The translations under genes were made by a program, and so were the position numbers. Shown here one piece after another: positions 23,227 through 35,300 of a stretch of 64,000 bases of DNA (positions within the stretch are counted from its first letter, which is position 1; each line of letters opens with the position of its first letter). Under the pieces are notes generated by a model. It worked only from the letters and a program-made list of their open reading frames with translations. It searched no databases and was not told the DNA's origin. The stretch comes from Pomacea canaliculata (Eukaryota; Mollusca; Gastropoda; Architaenioglossa; Ampullariidae). The stretch is taken from contig NC_037595.1 in the NCBI RefSeq assembly GCF_003073045.1, positions 10,066,345 through 10,130,344 of the forward strand, read 5' to 3'.

Positions 23227-25352
23227 TGGTGCACCATTCACAATATTGCCAGCCGTCAACACCAATCAGACAGAGAGAGAATGAGAGACAGTTCAGGTTA
23301 TTCGGAAGTTGAAAGTCTGCATTTCTCGTGCTAAAGTAGCAGTTTTTCAGAACTTAAGTTGGTCATCGTCATTGTCACACAGTTCTCATACGTGCTTTAA
23401 GTGCAAGCCAGAGTGAAAGACAGCGGCACACGTGCAGCAGTCTACATAACACACCCTGATACCCGCAGATGCTGGTTACTTTCCTGCCACGTGCACTGAG
23501 AAACTCGCGCCATGACGTCCGTCAACGAACAATAGCGATGCAAAGCTTTCATGAAAATATAATCCTACGAAATTGATAATTTCTCGTAACTTTATTCATT
23601 GCAAGGGGCGGTATTTATGTGTCGAGAGTAAATCGTTTTTCCCAGTGTAAATTCAGGACCTCAAGAAAATATAAGTCGCATCTTGTTTCCAAAGTTATAA
23701 AGTGTGGTGTCCAGAACCCGCTGATACTGCTTTCATGTTTGTTTGTTTGTTTGTTTGTTTTACCGCTTTTTAACTATTGCTTTAGAGGTAAAACAATATC
23801 TTCTTGTCCGAATACAGCTTCAGAAACAAGATGCCTGTCCTCGAGTTCCCTATATATTGCCCCAGGGCAATTATAACGAACGGGCGCCACCTCGAACAGT
23901 GGTCCCTCCCTAGGCGACTGCATGCACATATATAATTATATAATTAGTTTCTTCAGCAGTAGAGCTGGGCCGCTGTGACATACACAGAGAAATGTAGATG
24001 TATCATTAGATACCCAAGACCACACGACTCTCAATACAGTGCACTAACCCTATGGTGACAAAGCCATAAACATGTTAGACGTTTACAGCCCCGAGTCGTT
24101 TTCTGGCTGGTCGAGTTGACTCGGTCGAGTTGGGAGGTAACCGACTCCAATGACCTTTGTACACTGATAACTTATAATATGCGTCTTCTGGTTTTTCAAC
24201 CTTCATTTTTCAAAATTCAGATTAAATTTGTTCTAGCACAAATTGACTCAATTATTAATTTTATGTTATTATTTATAAATAAATATAATTTGGCTATTTT
24301 TAGCTTTTGCCGCCAACTATTGATGCGTCCATGGCAACCAGACATAAACAAGTCCCGTGCGCCTTCTCCTTCATGGTGCAGTAGGACTAGGTGATAAGGT
24401 AATGATCTAATAGGTATGATAATCGCTGGGGACTGAAGTGTTACAGATTCTGCTTATCTCTGGGCAACTTAAAAAAAAAATTTGTAGCAAATGTTAGAGA
24501 TACCAGGCTGCAGATAATTGCGATTGTTGCAGAGGAATTTTGAATCATTCTTGTTTTGTATTTCCAGGACAGCGAACAACAGCTTGGCTTTTACTTTGTT
24601 ATTATGTGACTACATTGCAGAGTCATATGTCGCACCACCAATCCCATTATACTTAGTTTAATTTAAGAAATATTTAGTGAAACAGACTATAGAAGAATTG
24701 TTCAGAGGCTTTTTGCACGAGACTGATTAATCCTACAACTAAAGCGCAGTAGGAACAGCGCAAAATGCATTGTCGATCATTTGTTACACTGAGCACACTC
24801 TATCTAGTGTCACAAAAAGCATGTTCTGGCACAGATGTAACATTTATAACAACAAGAAATGGGTGAGAGGGGAGATTTCTGAATGATTGCTTATAATGAG
24901 ACAAACATTTAGGAGTGGACTGGCTACCAGATGGGAGACCTACTAAAAGGGGTGCAGAATAGAGCACCACTGGTGTGCCTTCATCATCCAACGACTGAGG
25001 GGATAGAGATCGAGAGATCTTAATAATCAGAACTTTGTGGTCTATATTATAATATTAGGAAAGCACAGAACAAAAATAATTAAACCATAACAGTTAACAT
25101 TATTTTAGAGTACTAATTGGTTGACTCTGTATGTGTGTGTGGAAATGTACATTATTATTATTATTAATATACTCAGGCCATGATCTCATGAATACAGAAT
25201 GATAAATGTGCTTAGCTTGAGCTAATTCAGATAATGATAGCAGTTGGTATTGGTAAAAATTAAAAGTATCAACATAATCTAAATCAACTAATAATTGCAC
25301 ACTTGATTTCTCAAGTTTAAGTTATATGTTGTGCTTTATTTTCAGCTTCCAC

Positions 25353-25416
25353 ATGAACAAGGCAGTTATGGCACAGTGGCTAACAATAATAATTACAATA
25401 ATGATGTTTACCGCAG
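25353..25416 (+). CDS. Receptor exon 1: signal peptide
   Basis: Start ATG at 25353, with a second ATG five codons on. It encodes a short N-region, then a hydrophobic stretch rich in Ile, Thr and Met ending MMFTA; cleavage is expected about here. The gtaaca donor begins at 25417 and leaves phase 1. An acceptor (tttattttcag) ends at 25345, so the 5' UTR is itself spliced. Confidence 0.75.
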
Positions 25417-28400
25417 GTAACATGCTTATCATTGCTTTGAAATAACAGCTGACCATTTAAGTGTTGAAATCATATACACATTTTGCTCTTTAATTAATTC
25501 ATTAGTTTAGCTTAATTGGCAAGATCTTTTTATTGTTATTCTGAGATTGATATACTGTTGATAATTGTTTTCACTTTACCATTTTTGGCATTAGGATATG
25601 CTTCAGTGCTGATGTTATTTAAGTTCAACATGCTAACCCGCTATTTAATGTCTAATTTAGGGGATTGTTATATTGTTTTGATAATATGTGATACCAAATC
25701 TGATGATAATTTTTCATGTTGGTTTCAACTCTTCAAATAAAAGTAATTCATGATTTATTTTTTTTATGTTGGAGTGAAATAAGTCAGTATAATGCCAACA
25801 TGAAAAAGAGATTTGTCTCTATAGTGACATTGATTTAAGCCAACTTTGTCATTCCTAATAAGAAATGCTGTAGGAATCATTATTTTGCATGTGTAGTAGC
25901 AAGTGCTGCAAGTTTGTTTCATTTTGATCTATCTACAGCCAAGACGAGCATGACAAATTTTTCTTCAACTTGTGGTGACCCTTTTAATATCACTGTTCCA
26001 CTCTCATGCAATGGTGTTGGAACTTGGCTTCACATCATTCAGGAGACCTATGGCTCTGCAGATCCAGGGACAGGTTACTGTGCTTTTTTACCAGGATGCC
26101 CACAAGCCTCTCTACAATCTTCACAGTCCATGCTTAGGTGCTCCTGCAATGGCCCCAGTCCACAGAATAAAAGCATCTGTCAGGAAGAGGTGATTGCAAC
26201 AAAAGAGATCCTGAATGCATGTGGACAGGTTACTAACTCTGCTATAGTGGAGGTGCAGTACAGATGTGTACCTGGTGAGCTGGTTTCTTCAATATTATGT
26301 GCTTTATTAAAATACACAGTGTGCTTCTAACATAAGAGGAGAAGTTTTTCTATAAAATGAAAGGCTATTGAACACAGCACAAAAACAATGGAATAATTAA
26401 AAAGAAAATTTGTTTGATTGTCCTGGAGTATCTTTAAGATATAAAATTATCACGAAGATCTTTGGACAAATTATTCAGAAGAACAGTTAAACAAATCTGT
26501 TTCAAGAATAAAGTATATCCCCCACCCCCAATAAAATAAAAAAAAAAAAATCAAAGGTGTTTTTTTTGTTTAGTGAAATGTGTTCTGATAAGCTCTGATT
26601 ATTCCAGGCACAGAAATCATAGATATGTGTGGTGACACAAACTGGACTTCAAATGGACAGCGGGCAGCAGCATTCTTAGCAACACCTCATTTCTCCAATC
26701 CACCTGTTTTAAATGCTCATTGCATGTGTAATATCACAGGTAAATTAGAGAGCAAGCATATTTATTATAATAATTTTTGTATTAGAGACTATTGTAATGT
26801 TTATTTGTTCTTAAAAAATTTTATTCCTTTGTTGCTTTTTTTAAATTCATAAAATGTTTTTATTCTTTTGACGCTCTTTTCATATTCGTAAATCAAGCTT
26901 GTCAGCAGCAAGTAAGAATAAACATGCTCAATATTTGTTTGTTAAATGTAATCTTCTTTATTAGTTGTTCAAGTTTTACAGTTAACAGTATCTTTTCACA
27001 CAAACAGGGACTTCAATGATGGTTTTCTTTGGCAGAAACTTGTGTTTAATTTGAGCTGTAATACTACACACAAAAGCAGTGAATGACCAGTTGTTAAATC
27101 CTGTGAAGAATAATTGCTTTACTGGTCCTTTCATATACCGTTAAAAAAAAAAAAAAGAAACAGATAAATTATAGTCTTGTGTCCTTTCTGTCACTTGAGG
27201 CGCAGGGGGTGAAGTGTTAGAGCCTACAGTCATCTCAGAACCAGTTTTTAGATGTGGGTGGTATACCTTTGCTACTTTCTTTCCCCTAAGCTTTTACAGG
27301 TCAGCTGGGCAAGTATATATACTGTGCTCCTTTATAGAAAATTGGTAAGTGTGCACACCTTCAGTCCCAGACGCCAGCATTCTAAGTACTTGGCTATCTG
27401 CTTCCCTCAGTTAAGAAAATATGCATGGGTTTTGAAGATTTTGACTGTTGTGGGTTTTTTTCATCTTCTTATATATTATCAACTGTAATAATGCTCTGCA
27501 GAAATAATTTTGGTGAAAATGAATTGCTAATTTAGTATTATTAATTATCACAGGGAAAGCTCTGCAGCTTCAAATACTTGAGCTTCGAGCTGACATTGAT
27601 TCAGTCATGGGAGATTCATTAAATATTACTGCCAGTGATGGAGATGTGTGGAGCTCATCTAACTTCTGTAAAAGATGTCATGTTGAGAAGTTCAATGAAG
27701 TAGTCTATCATTCAGTGAAGAACTACAGTGAGCTCACTGTTAACTTCCAGGACAATCACAGGCCAGGACAGCGAGTGTGGTTGGAAATACAGGGTATGTA
27801 TTTACCGTAAATTTCAGTCTATTCAGTGCACTTGTTTATGAGTTGCACCCACTAATTAAAAAAATCTCATTTTTTCACAAATAAGCCACTGCAGTTTATA
27901 AGCTGCAAATACACACAACTTCAAAGCTGCATTGTAGGCATTTTATCTCCTGCTCAGCATGATGAGAGTGTGTCCTTCAGCAACTGATCTAAATTCTTCA
28001 ATTGTATGTGGCTTTAATTTTAAAATGTGAGCAGTTAACTCTGTAACAATGTGAATTAATTGTTAACACTTTAACATGGTGCTTGTTAAAAGATAATCAG
28101 AATCTTAAAAATCCATAAAAATCCACTAACACTCCGCATGCGTCCCTATGCTCCTCGAGGAGTAGAGAGGAATGATGAACACTCCGCATAGCTATTTAAG
28201 CCACAGGGTTTAAAGCTGGGGGATGGGGGTAAAAAGTTGCGGCTTATAGTCTGAAATTTATGGTGTATCTGCATATATATATTTATGTCTAAGGAGGATC
28301 GAGCAGACTTCTGGTGGTGGGAATAAGATATAATTTCTTACGTGGATAAACCATAAGTGGATTGCGCTATAGGCTACTGAGTGAAATAATGATAGTGTTT

Positions 28401-31397
28401 CCCAGATGTTTTGGTTGGTTGGTTTATTTATTAGGAAAGTGCTTACACCTAGATAGAGGGATAGAGGGAAGGGGGAGAAAACCCCCGACGCCCAGCCCCT
28501 GTGAACAGGTGTTACATGCAGTGTCCGGAAACGAGATCTCAACCCTGAGTCATTCGCTGCAGTGGTGACAAGCGAGTGTTTTAACCACTACACTACCGGG
28601 CGCCCCTGTTTCCCAGGTGACACATGCACGTGGGGAAACACAAGATGTGGATTGCATGGTGCCGTGGGAAAGAGTTTTCTCCCTTGCATCAAAGTGCTGA
28701 TTTGGTTGCAACCAACACTAACATCCTTTGGGCTCACTGTAATGTTTGTTTCAAACAGAAAAGTGCATAAGTTTGCCCTTATTTATATTTTTCTGTCATA
28801 AGGTTGCACTTATTTATATTTTTCTGTCATAAGATTATGATGATTTGAGACCTGTTCTATTGTGAAAGTACCTGCTTATATTTATAAATGTAATATTAAC
28901 CCACCTCTTGTTTTGAGCTGAGCACATGGATAGATAGAAATAACATGATACCAAACATTGATCAGATAATGACTATCAAATTATTAAGCTGTTGTTATTT
29001 TTGTAATGAACGTTTCATAAGCCTGGAAATATATGAAAGGGAACCTAATGTCATTTTTTTCCTTTGAAATCTGTTTTCAGGGGGCAGCCAGACCTTGGCC
29101 ATTTCATGCCATGCCACTATTACAACACCAAAAGAGCTGACTACAAGTACATTACCTGCAACCATCACAGCTGCACCGATGAGAACAACATATTCAACTG
29201 ATGCAATGACAACAATTCTAATGACAAAAACTACATATAGCGCAGTGAAAGCATCTCCCACCATTGGTGTTTTGCCCCACATTACCAGTACAAAGAGTGC
29301 ATCAACACTGAAGGATTCTGATGTTTTGACCTCAACTACAGCTCTTCTTACACACAGGCAGACAGAAAATTCCAGTTCTAAAGGTTTTTGTTTAATACCA
29401 CTAGGATTCCTTCATTTGTCACTAGATCATGTATGTATGTGTATTTGCTTGTTGTGTATATAAATGTATGAGAGAGGAGGGGGGTTGTTGCATGCATATA
29501 CAGATACATAGGTACATACACATACAAGCTGATAGACGTTTTTTTTCTGTCTCTGTATGTCTTTCTCTTTCTCTCACACACACACACACACACAAATGCA
29601 CGTACATGAACACACATCAACACAAATAAATGTGCATATTTTTTAAAATTCAATTTCATTTTTTTTTGTTGGCAGGAGAAGTGAATAATAATAATGGTCA
29701 GAATGTTGCTCTGGTGATGGGGCTCTTCTTTGTTGCTGTCGTCTTGGTTGCTGTTGCTATCACACTAGCTGTCCTGGTCTGGAGGTAAGGCAGGAGAACA
29801 CACACACATATCTTTGCATCACTTTAAAAGTATTCTTCCTGCCAATGTCTGAAACCTCATAAAATAGTCGATTAAAATGTGATAAACTTTATTGTATGAT
29901 TTATCTTTTTAATTTTCTTGTGCACATTCCCACTATATTTGACAAATTTCAAATCAGTGACCATCAGCTTCTTCATAGTTTCAGCTAAAATTTTTAGAAA
30001 ATTCTTTATGGTCCTGTTTTGTGTATTTTCAGGAGATATCAGCAAATTCAAAAAGATGGTGCTGAAGTGCATGCCACTCACAACTCCTGGAATATATTCT
30101 CCCTTGTCTTTTGGTACCACCATTGTCATGACACCAAGAAGACATCCATGAGTAGCATGCAGCAGACTTTGCACTTCTCTGATTTGACAAAAAATATTTG
30201 GCTTCAAGAACAAAACTCTGAAGAAGTACCCAGGGTAAACAGACTGAATCATAATGATACAATGTCTGACAGTCCACTTGTTGGAAGTCCTGCTGAGGTA
30301 TTGTGTCAGAGTCAAAGTGAGAACACTTTAGAAAAAAATGTGGAGTCCAATCATAGCCAGACTGGAATTCTTGGGAACAGTTCTGCAATGAACCCAAAGC
30401 AAGCTCACAATACTTTTGGATATGCATCCTCTAATTGCACATTTCAAACAGATATGGAAGATGCAGTGAAAGATTTTCATATGCAGGCGCCTGACTTAAA
30501 ACATACATTTTGTAACTCCCATGATGATTTTGGAAATGTGACTGATGGCAATAGCAGTCTTTTAAAACAAGACAGAGAAGATGCAGACTTAGAAAAACCA
30601 ACTGGCATGCATGATGCTTTTCTGCAGGAAGAGAACCAGAGAGGAAACAAATGTTATGGTGCTCTTGAACAAGAAAATAAAGAGCGAGCTTATTCTGCAG
30701 AACCTCTACAACAACAGGGTACAAAGGAAAAGAAGTCTACATCACAAACTCCTCTGCATAGAGAGGAAGCATCTCCCTCAGAAAAACTTACTCGAAATAA
30801 GAACATAGGAGGAAGAAAATTGGCCATCACATGCTTTAAATATTCATAATTCTCACGTCAATGGGTGTGAAAAGCTTCAGGGATCCCCAACAGGCACCTT
30901 GGTGAAGAAGGAGGTGAGTTGTGAAGAATGTGGCAGTGAAAGCAAGTCCAAAAAGAGCAAGGGGGACAAAACTGATGACAGCAAAAAGACAGGGGATACC
31001 ACTAATAGGGAATGCAGTGAGAACAATAGCAATGACAGTGAGTCCAGGAAAAACAAAACTCAGGAAATTGTAACCAGGGTTCTTGGACAGACCCTTGAGG
31101 GTATCATCAGCCAGAGAAGAGGTCTCTCTCTTGAGCAGAATGGGTTGTCAGTCTCGAACTCTTCTGCAGCAGCAGGACACATCAGAGAACAAAAGCACCA
31201 GTCAGCCAAACTCGAACTGTGATGCAGATTCCAGTACTGCCAAGCAAGCCCGAAAGAGGCAAAAACAAAGGCAAAAAGCACACTACCATTGGTTTCTGAA
31301 TAAGAATCCAACAATTCAAGTAATGTCTAAATATGAAGTCATTAAAAATATCAGAATGGATTCCTATGATAGAATTCAAAAAGAATTTCAGTTTTAA
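25353..31397 (+). CDS. SUEL-lectin/CUB type I membrane receptor gene (7 coding exons)
   Basis: Spliced coding exons: 25353-25416, 25939-26274, 26608-26739, 27554-27793, 29081-29383, 29676-29784 and 30033-30849. All introns are GT-AG. These give 666 residues to the first stop; open frames continue to 31222 and 31397 through probable single-base frame shifts. Order of parts: signal peptide, SUEL-like (galactose/rhamnose-binding) lectin module, CUB module, Thr/Ser-rich stalk likely O-glycosylated, one transmembrane helix, then a long Ser/Lys/Asn-rich cytoplasmic tail starting RRYQQIQ (YQQI fits the YxxΦ endocytic motif). The first five introns are all phase 1, as in modular extracellular proteins. 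Predicted role: surface recognition of glycans or ligands, with signalling or endocytosis. No named orthologue recognised; the ligand is unknown. Confidence 0.8.
25939..26274 (+). CDS. Receptor exon 2: SUEL-type lectin-like module
   Basis: This 336-nt exon (exactly 112 codons, phase 1-1) has a ctatctacag acceptor and a gtgagc donor. The residues show the PF02140-like layout: Cys, then an LSCNG-G-WLHI strand, an ETYGS in place of the usual A-YGR, several Cys pairs, then ATKEILNACG and finally EVQYRC. The central region (about residues 60-85) is longer than in typical ~85-residue SUEL domains. The assignment rests on motif spacing only, and sugar-binding residues cannot be confirmed. Confidence 0.65.
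26608..26739 (+). CDS. Receptor exon 3: first part of CUB module
   Basis: A 132-nt phase 1-1 exon with attattccag acceptor and gtaaat donor. It starts DMCGD, followed by an ATPHFSNPP turn like the SP-YP turn of CUB domains, and ends with AHCMCNI, matching the C-W-I strand. It joins in frame with the next exon to complete the domain. Confidence 0.7.
27554..27793 (+). CDS. Receptor exon 4: second part of CUB module
   Basis: A 240-nt phase 1-1 exon with attatcacag acceptor and gtatgt donor. It encodes the LQILELRAD strand, the LNITASDG loop (typical L-I-DG of CUB), a Cys pair, and a VNFQDNHRPGQRVWLEI end, matching the V-F-SD---GFRL-Y pattern. Together with exon 3 this makes one CUB domain of usual size. 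Confidence 0.75.
28406..28606 (-). mobile_element. tRNA-derived SINE (201 bp) in receptor intron 4
   Basis: Perfect 10-bp target duplications, tgtttcccag, lie at 28396-28405 and 28607-28616. On the minus strand it starts ggggcgcccggtagtgtagt, containing a Pol III A-box (tagtgtagtggtta), then a B-box-like gggttgagatctc, and ends in a tail with taataaataaacc and ccaacc repeats. It lies antisense to the host gene. Confidence 0.88.
29081..29383 (+). CDS. Receptor exon 5: Thr/Ser-rich stalk
   Basis: A 303-nt phase 1-1 exon; acceptor ctgttttcag, donor gttttt (weak). About one third of the residues are Thr or Ser with scattered Pro and a single Cys, as in mucin-like stalks. The weak donor leaves room for an alternative exon end: the frame remains open past the donor to 29463. 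Confidence 0.7.
29676..29784 (+). CDS. Receptor exon 6: transmembrane helix
   Basis: A 109-nt exon (phase 1-2) with tttgttggcag acceptor and gtaagg donor. After an Asn-rich lead it encodes about 24 uninterrupted hydrophobic residues (V-L-A-I-F rich, ending LAVLVW), followed by Arg at the splice junction, consistent with a single-pass type I orientation. Confidence 0.8.
30033..31397 (+). CDS. Receptor exon 7: cytoplasmic tail, frame-broken 3' part
   Basis: The acceptor is gtgtattttcag. The frame from exon 6 runs to a stop at 30847-30849 (272 residues of Ser, Asn, Gln and Glu-rich tail). A second frame, shifted by one base, is open from about 30809 to 31222 with a matching polar character (EECG, then Lys/Ser-rich blocks). 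A third is open from 31083 to 31397. A single-base length error in the aaaa run at 30816-30819 would join the first two. Either the true tail ends at 30849, or it is longer and the assembly has indels. No catalytic domain was seen. Confidence 0.55.
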
Positions 31398-31944
31398 ATA
31401 TTTCATTTGACCACCGTTCTTTACAGGGAGATCCAGAACTTATGTGTGATGAAAGATAGTTTGTGCATCAATTGGTAAATGAACAATTTATTTACTAGCT
31501 TATCACTGATGAGGTCCTATGGAATGACTTTAGACAGCTAAAATCCTGATGAGTTTTTGCCTGGTGAGATCACAGCAAGTCTAATAAGGCTTGCCAGCTA
31601 ATCTAAAAATTGCATCTGATAAAAAGACTGAAGATATAATGAAAATGGTATGCCATCCTTTTTAAGATATTTGATGTCTGTATTTTAAATTCTAGGTCAT
31701 GGATGTAGAACATGAATAGGCCACTAGTATATCCTGGATTTTCGTGAACTTTTCCTGGGTTGTGTCATTCTCAGTTTTTTCCTCTTTATCCATAAAAGTT
31801 GCAACCTTCGCTGCCAGGAGGCAAAAGTTAATTTTAAAACATTTATATCATACCATCAAAAGTGTATTAATGCATGTCTAGACTCCAAATGACTTTCATG
31901 AGAAAAAAATGATTATCATGTATTGTTAAAAATGCAATTGTATA

Positions 31945-31950
31945 AATAAA
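31945..31950 (+). terminator. Poly(A) signal of the receptor gene
   Basis: Canonical aataaa about 550 nt after the last open frame, with a GU-containing stretch close downstream. The MITE target site duplication begins only 14 nt further, within the expected cleavage zone. Confidence 0.6.
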
Positions 31951-31971
31951 TGTTCAAAAGTGCCTCTACAT

Positions 31972-32137
31972 CAGTGGTGGGCAATTAATTTTCCCAAGGG
32001 GCCGCATGAGAAATTGGGATGGTTTTAGAGGGCCGACTAATATAGTTAACTCAGTTTTACCCAATACTGTATATATATATACTGGCGAGAGGAGACAGGA
32101 GGCGGGCCGGATGCGGGCTGCCCCTTGCGCAGGTCTG
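31972..32137 (+). mobile_element. hAT MITE (166 bp) at the receptor 3' end
   Basis: An 8-bp duplication, ctctacat, lies at 31964-31971 and 32138-32145. It begins cagtggtgggcaattaattt, followed by ggggccgcatgagaaattgg and a TA-rich centre, and ends tgcgcaggtctg. The first ~110 bp match the 7566-7700 element on its minus strand, so both belong to one family. Confidence 0.88.
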
Positions 32138-32180
32138 CTCTACATAAACTACATATGTGTGTGTGTTGCAGGGTGGGGAA

Positions 32181-32359
32181 TTGATGTTTTACTAGAAGCT
32201 AGCAACTAAGTCTATATCATGGTCAAGCAGCAGGCCCTGTAAATAGGTACCACCTGCAGTGCCCCGTGAAGAGAAAGAACAGCATGCCCAAGATGAGATC
32301 TGAACAGTATCCTCACTGTATTGGTGACAGGCATTAACCTTTGCATCACTGGACCGCCC
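32181..32359 (-). mobile_element. tRNA-derived SINE, diverged
   Basis: On the minus strand the head at 32359 reads gggcggtccagtgatgcaaa then ggttaatgcc (A-box-like), with gttcagatctc as B-box relic. It ends with the shared core motif ccatgatatag...gtaaaac at 32224-32181. No clear target duplications. Confidence 0.55.
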
Positions 32360-35300
32360 AAACCAAATGTAGAGACAGAAGTTCACCAAACCCACCAAGC
32401 TACCCAAACTGCTTGTAGAGACAGATACACTTTCACCAAATCACCCAAACACAAAAGCACCAGACTCGCGAACTCAAATGTACCTTTCTTTTCACATGCA
32501 AAAAGACTGAAAACCAAAATGTGAAAAGCAATTGTATTGAGTAGTATGCACACAGAATCAATAAAAAATATTCTGCATAGTTACAAATCTGCAGCATCTG
32601 AAAGCAACAGGAGTTAAGAGGTCTGCTTAGTAGCTCAGCATCATCATGGAAACAATGTTTCTCATACTATGCTAAGCTATAATATGCTGCCAATGAAGTT
32701 TACAGAAAGACTTCAATTTTTTTTTAAAAAGTGAACATTCAAACTCACTGTAACTTTGAAGATCACTATCCTTTTGCAGGTTTCTGAAAACAATGTAACA
32801 ACCTAACTATAATGTCATGAGATGTTGAAAGAGATGGGCAGATTTTGCGAGGGCTGTGCCCATCTCTTGCACAGTGCCTTACCTTCCCCAACCCTCTGCA
32901 GAATTCAAAGACTGCAGCAATTAGAGGGAAGTTGATTGAGCTATGTCAAATGGGTATCTGACCTGGCTAGTTGGCATGCTTTGAGGTTCTGAACAATGTT
33001 GTGCTAAGCTGAAGGTTAACCGCTCCCCACATCTATTGGTAAAATAATGTTGGAATAACACACACACACAAACACAAATGAGAGAGAAAAAGAATTAGAC
33101 AAATTTACATGGAATCTTTTTAATGTTTTGTTTACACTGTACTTTGGATTTTTGCATTCTGTCTCCTTTTACACTTTATATGATGGTCTACAGAGACCAT
33201 TACAGGAAATGGTTTCAGGATTTTTGAGAATTTCTTTCTTTCATTTCTATGTCTGAACTTCCAGACTGCTCTAGGGATTGATTCATGCAGCACAGTATGG
33301 AGTTGATGTGACCTATAAAAGTGCAACACTCTGCACTGTAAACTGTACAAGTTACAAGCAATTGTTAAGGATAATCACTTGTACACTCCTTCACTCTGCT
33401 AGTAGACAGCCATTCAGACAATACAATATCCACTACAACAAGCTGTATTGTGTAGCAAGGCTTAGGTGTATCTTCTTACTAAATCACTATATGAGTGTTT
33501 AAAAAGAAATGCACCAACAGAATCATTCCATGCAAAGTATTTCACAGAAGAAAAAAAAAAGGTGCAGTTTTACTTGTTTCTTCTGCAGCAAAAATCATGA
33601 AAAGTAAAAAATTATGAGGTAATTTTGTCTTTACTCATATATAGTAGGTGTTTAGGATGTGTTACAATCACAAATCTGTCATCTAGAATTGTGTAGATCA
33701 ATTGTTCATAAACCAAACTGCGCATAGCCTCTTTAAATCAATGTGTTAACATCAGAGCTAAAGCAGCAGTATGAACAAATAAAGAGTAAAGGTTTCATTG
33801 AATAATGCCCACATATTTATAAAATGTTTGTATAAAACATGCCATACACCAACAATGTTAACTATAAAACTGGGACTTCAGGAGTATCTGTAACAAGAAG
33901 ACCAATCGCTTTAGAACAATCACATGGGACAAACATTCGCAAAATGCCACTTCTAAAGGTAGATTCTAAGCATTGTAGAAACGCTTCCCAGTTAAAAATG
34001 ATCTGTGTATGCAGTATATAAGGCAGATATTAAACTCTTTAATGACATCTTCAAAACCCACTTGTATGCAACTATACGATAAGTTATAGTACTACCACCA
34101 CTCAATTAAAATGCCAAAAGTGTTCCGCCACTGCCCCAAAACTGTCTGTAAAACAGACATCGCAGAGGAGACAACACCACTAAAAGGATGAAGAAAGCAA
34201 GCAGTCACTGAAACCAGATTCCCCTTTCTCATATCACCATAATTCAGAAATTTAGCCACTGCTGCCCATAATAAAAATAGAATTAAATTACGAGTCTGAA
34301 AGGAAATAATAACACCTATGTATTTTTGCTAAAAAGCATATACTATGAGAAAGAATGACAGAAAGGATCCACCCGTTATGAGGATCCCCAAGCTTGTCAG
34401 TGCCACAGTAAACAAAGGGAGTTACTGGCTGATGAATGCTACTAACAAGTCATAGTTTCTTTGTATTTAATGCCGTGCCAGCAACTAGGGCTATATCATG
34501 GCAAAACAAGTCATAGAAGACAAATAAAACATGAAAATGCCACATAGAAAGCACTTTAAACTATCCCACTGTCAACGACAACATCGTTCTTTAACGACAT
34601 GCTTAGTCATAGTCAGTCAAACTGGTGGTAATACAGGCTATTGGGAGGGATGGAAGAGGGGAGGTCAAGGAGAAAAAACTTGTATGAAGAGTCAGACCAT
34701 TTGTATGTACACGAAGGTGTTTACACAAAATACTTTGACATAATTATTTAGGTAGGAGACATTAAGCAGAGGGAAGGTGACATGTGTGCAGAAAACAAAT
34801 AATATTCTATTGATTTCTTTCATGACAGGTTTGAAAAGAGGATGTTAACAACCATGTCAATACAAATAAACACTATGTACATTCAAACACTGTAGACTCT
34901 GAAAATAAATGGAATGCAGCATAGAAACCCTGAGACTACAAAACATGATGCTGTAATTATGTATACATATTTTGTACACAGTTTGTTTCAACTTAGAAAT
35001 CAACATCCCCGATGCCATCATAGCAGACTACACCTCTTGAAGATTCACTCTCCATGTGTTCTACTTTTTTTTGCCAAATTCAAAAGTTCATTAACATGAT
35101 ATGTGGCCTTTTCTTCAGGTTTTGCTTCACACAGCGACTACAAGGAACACTGATAAATGTGTAAATAAGGTAATCATGTTAATGGGATATGAATATCAGC
35201 AGCTGAAACTTATTAGCCATTACTAATCTCACAACTCTGTACAAGCACCCAAAGGCCCTTTTTTTCCCTTTGTATCTTTTATGCATTAGAATGGGAAACA

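Larger units (their letters stand above)
18669..25345. other. AT-rich stretch, no recognisable gene
   Basis: Both strands hold only short open frames without recognisable domains. Visible content: A/C-rich low complexity at about 21061-21203, poly(A) tracts around 21775-21860, a (TTTG)n run at about 23738-23760, and ATT repeats near 25150. The 5' untranslated exon(s) of the receptor gene at 25353 should lie here, because a tttattttcag acceptor precedes its start codon, but I could not fix their position. Frames at 19839-20267 and 20308-20574 are open but have no family resemblance. Confidence 0.6.

Noticed and set aside
28560..28606. Functional tRNA gene on the minus strand
   Set aside because: A and B boxes are present, but no cloverleaf can be formed; the 10-bp target duplications and AT-rich tail show a SINE.
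29378..29659. Frames of 93 and 63 residues over a CA/GT stretch in receptor intron 5
   Set aside because: Simple-sequence translation within an intron.
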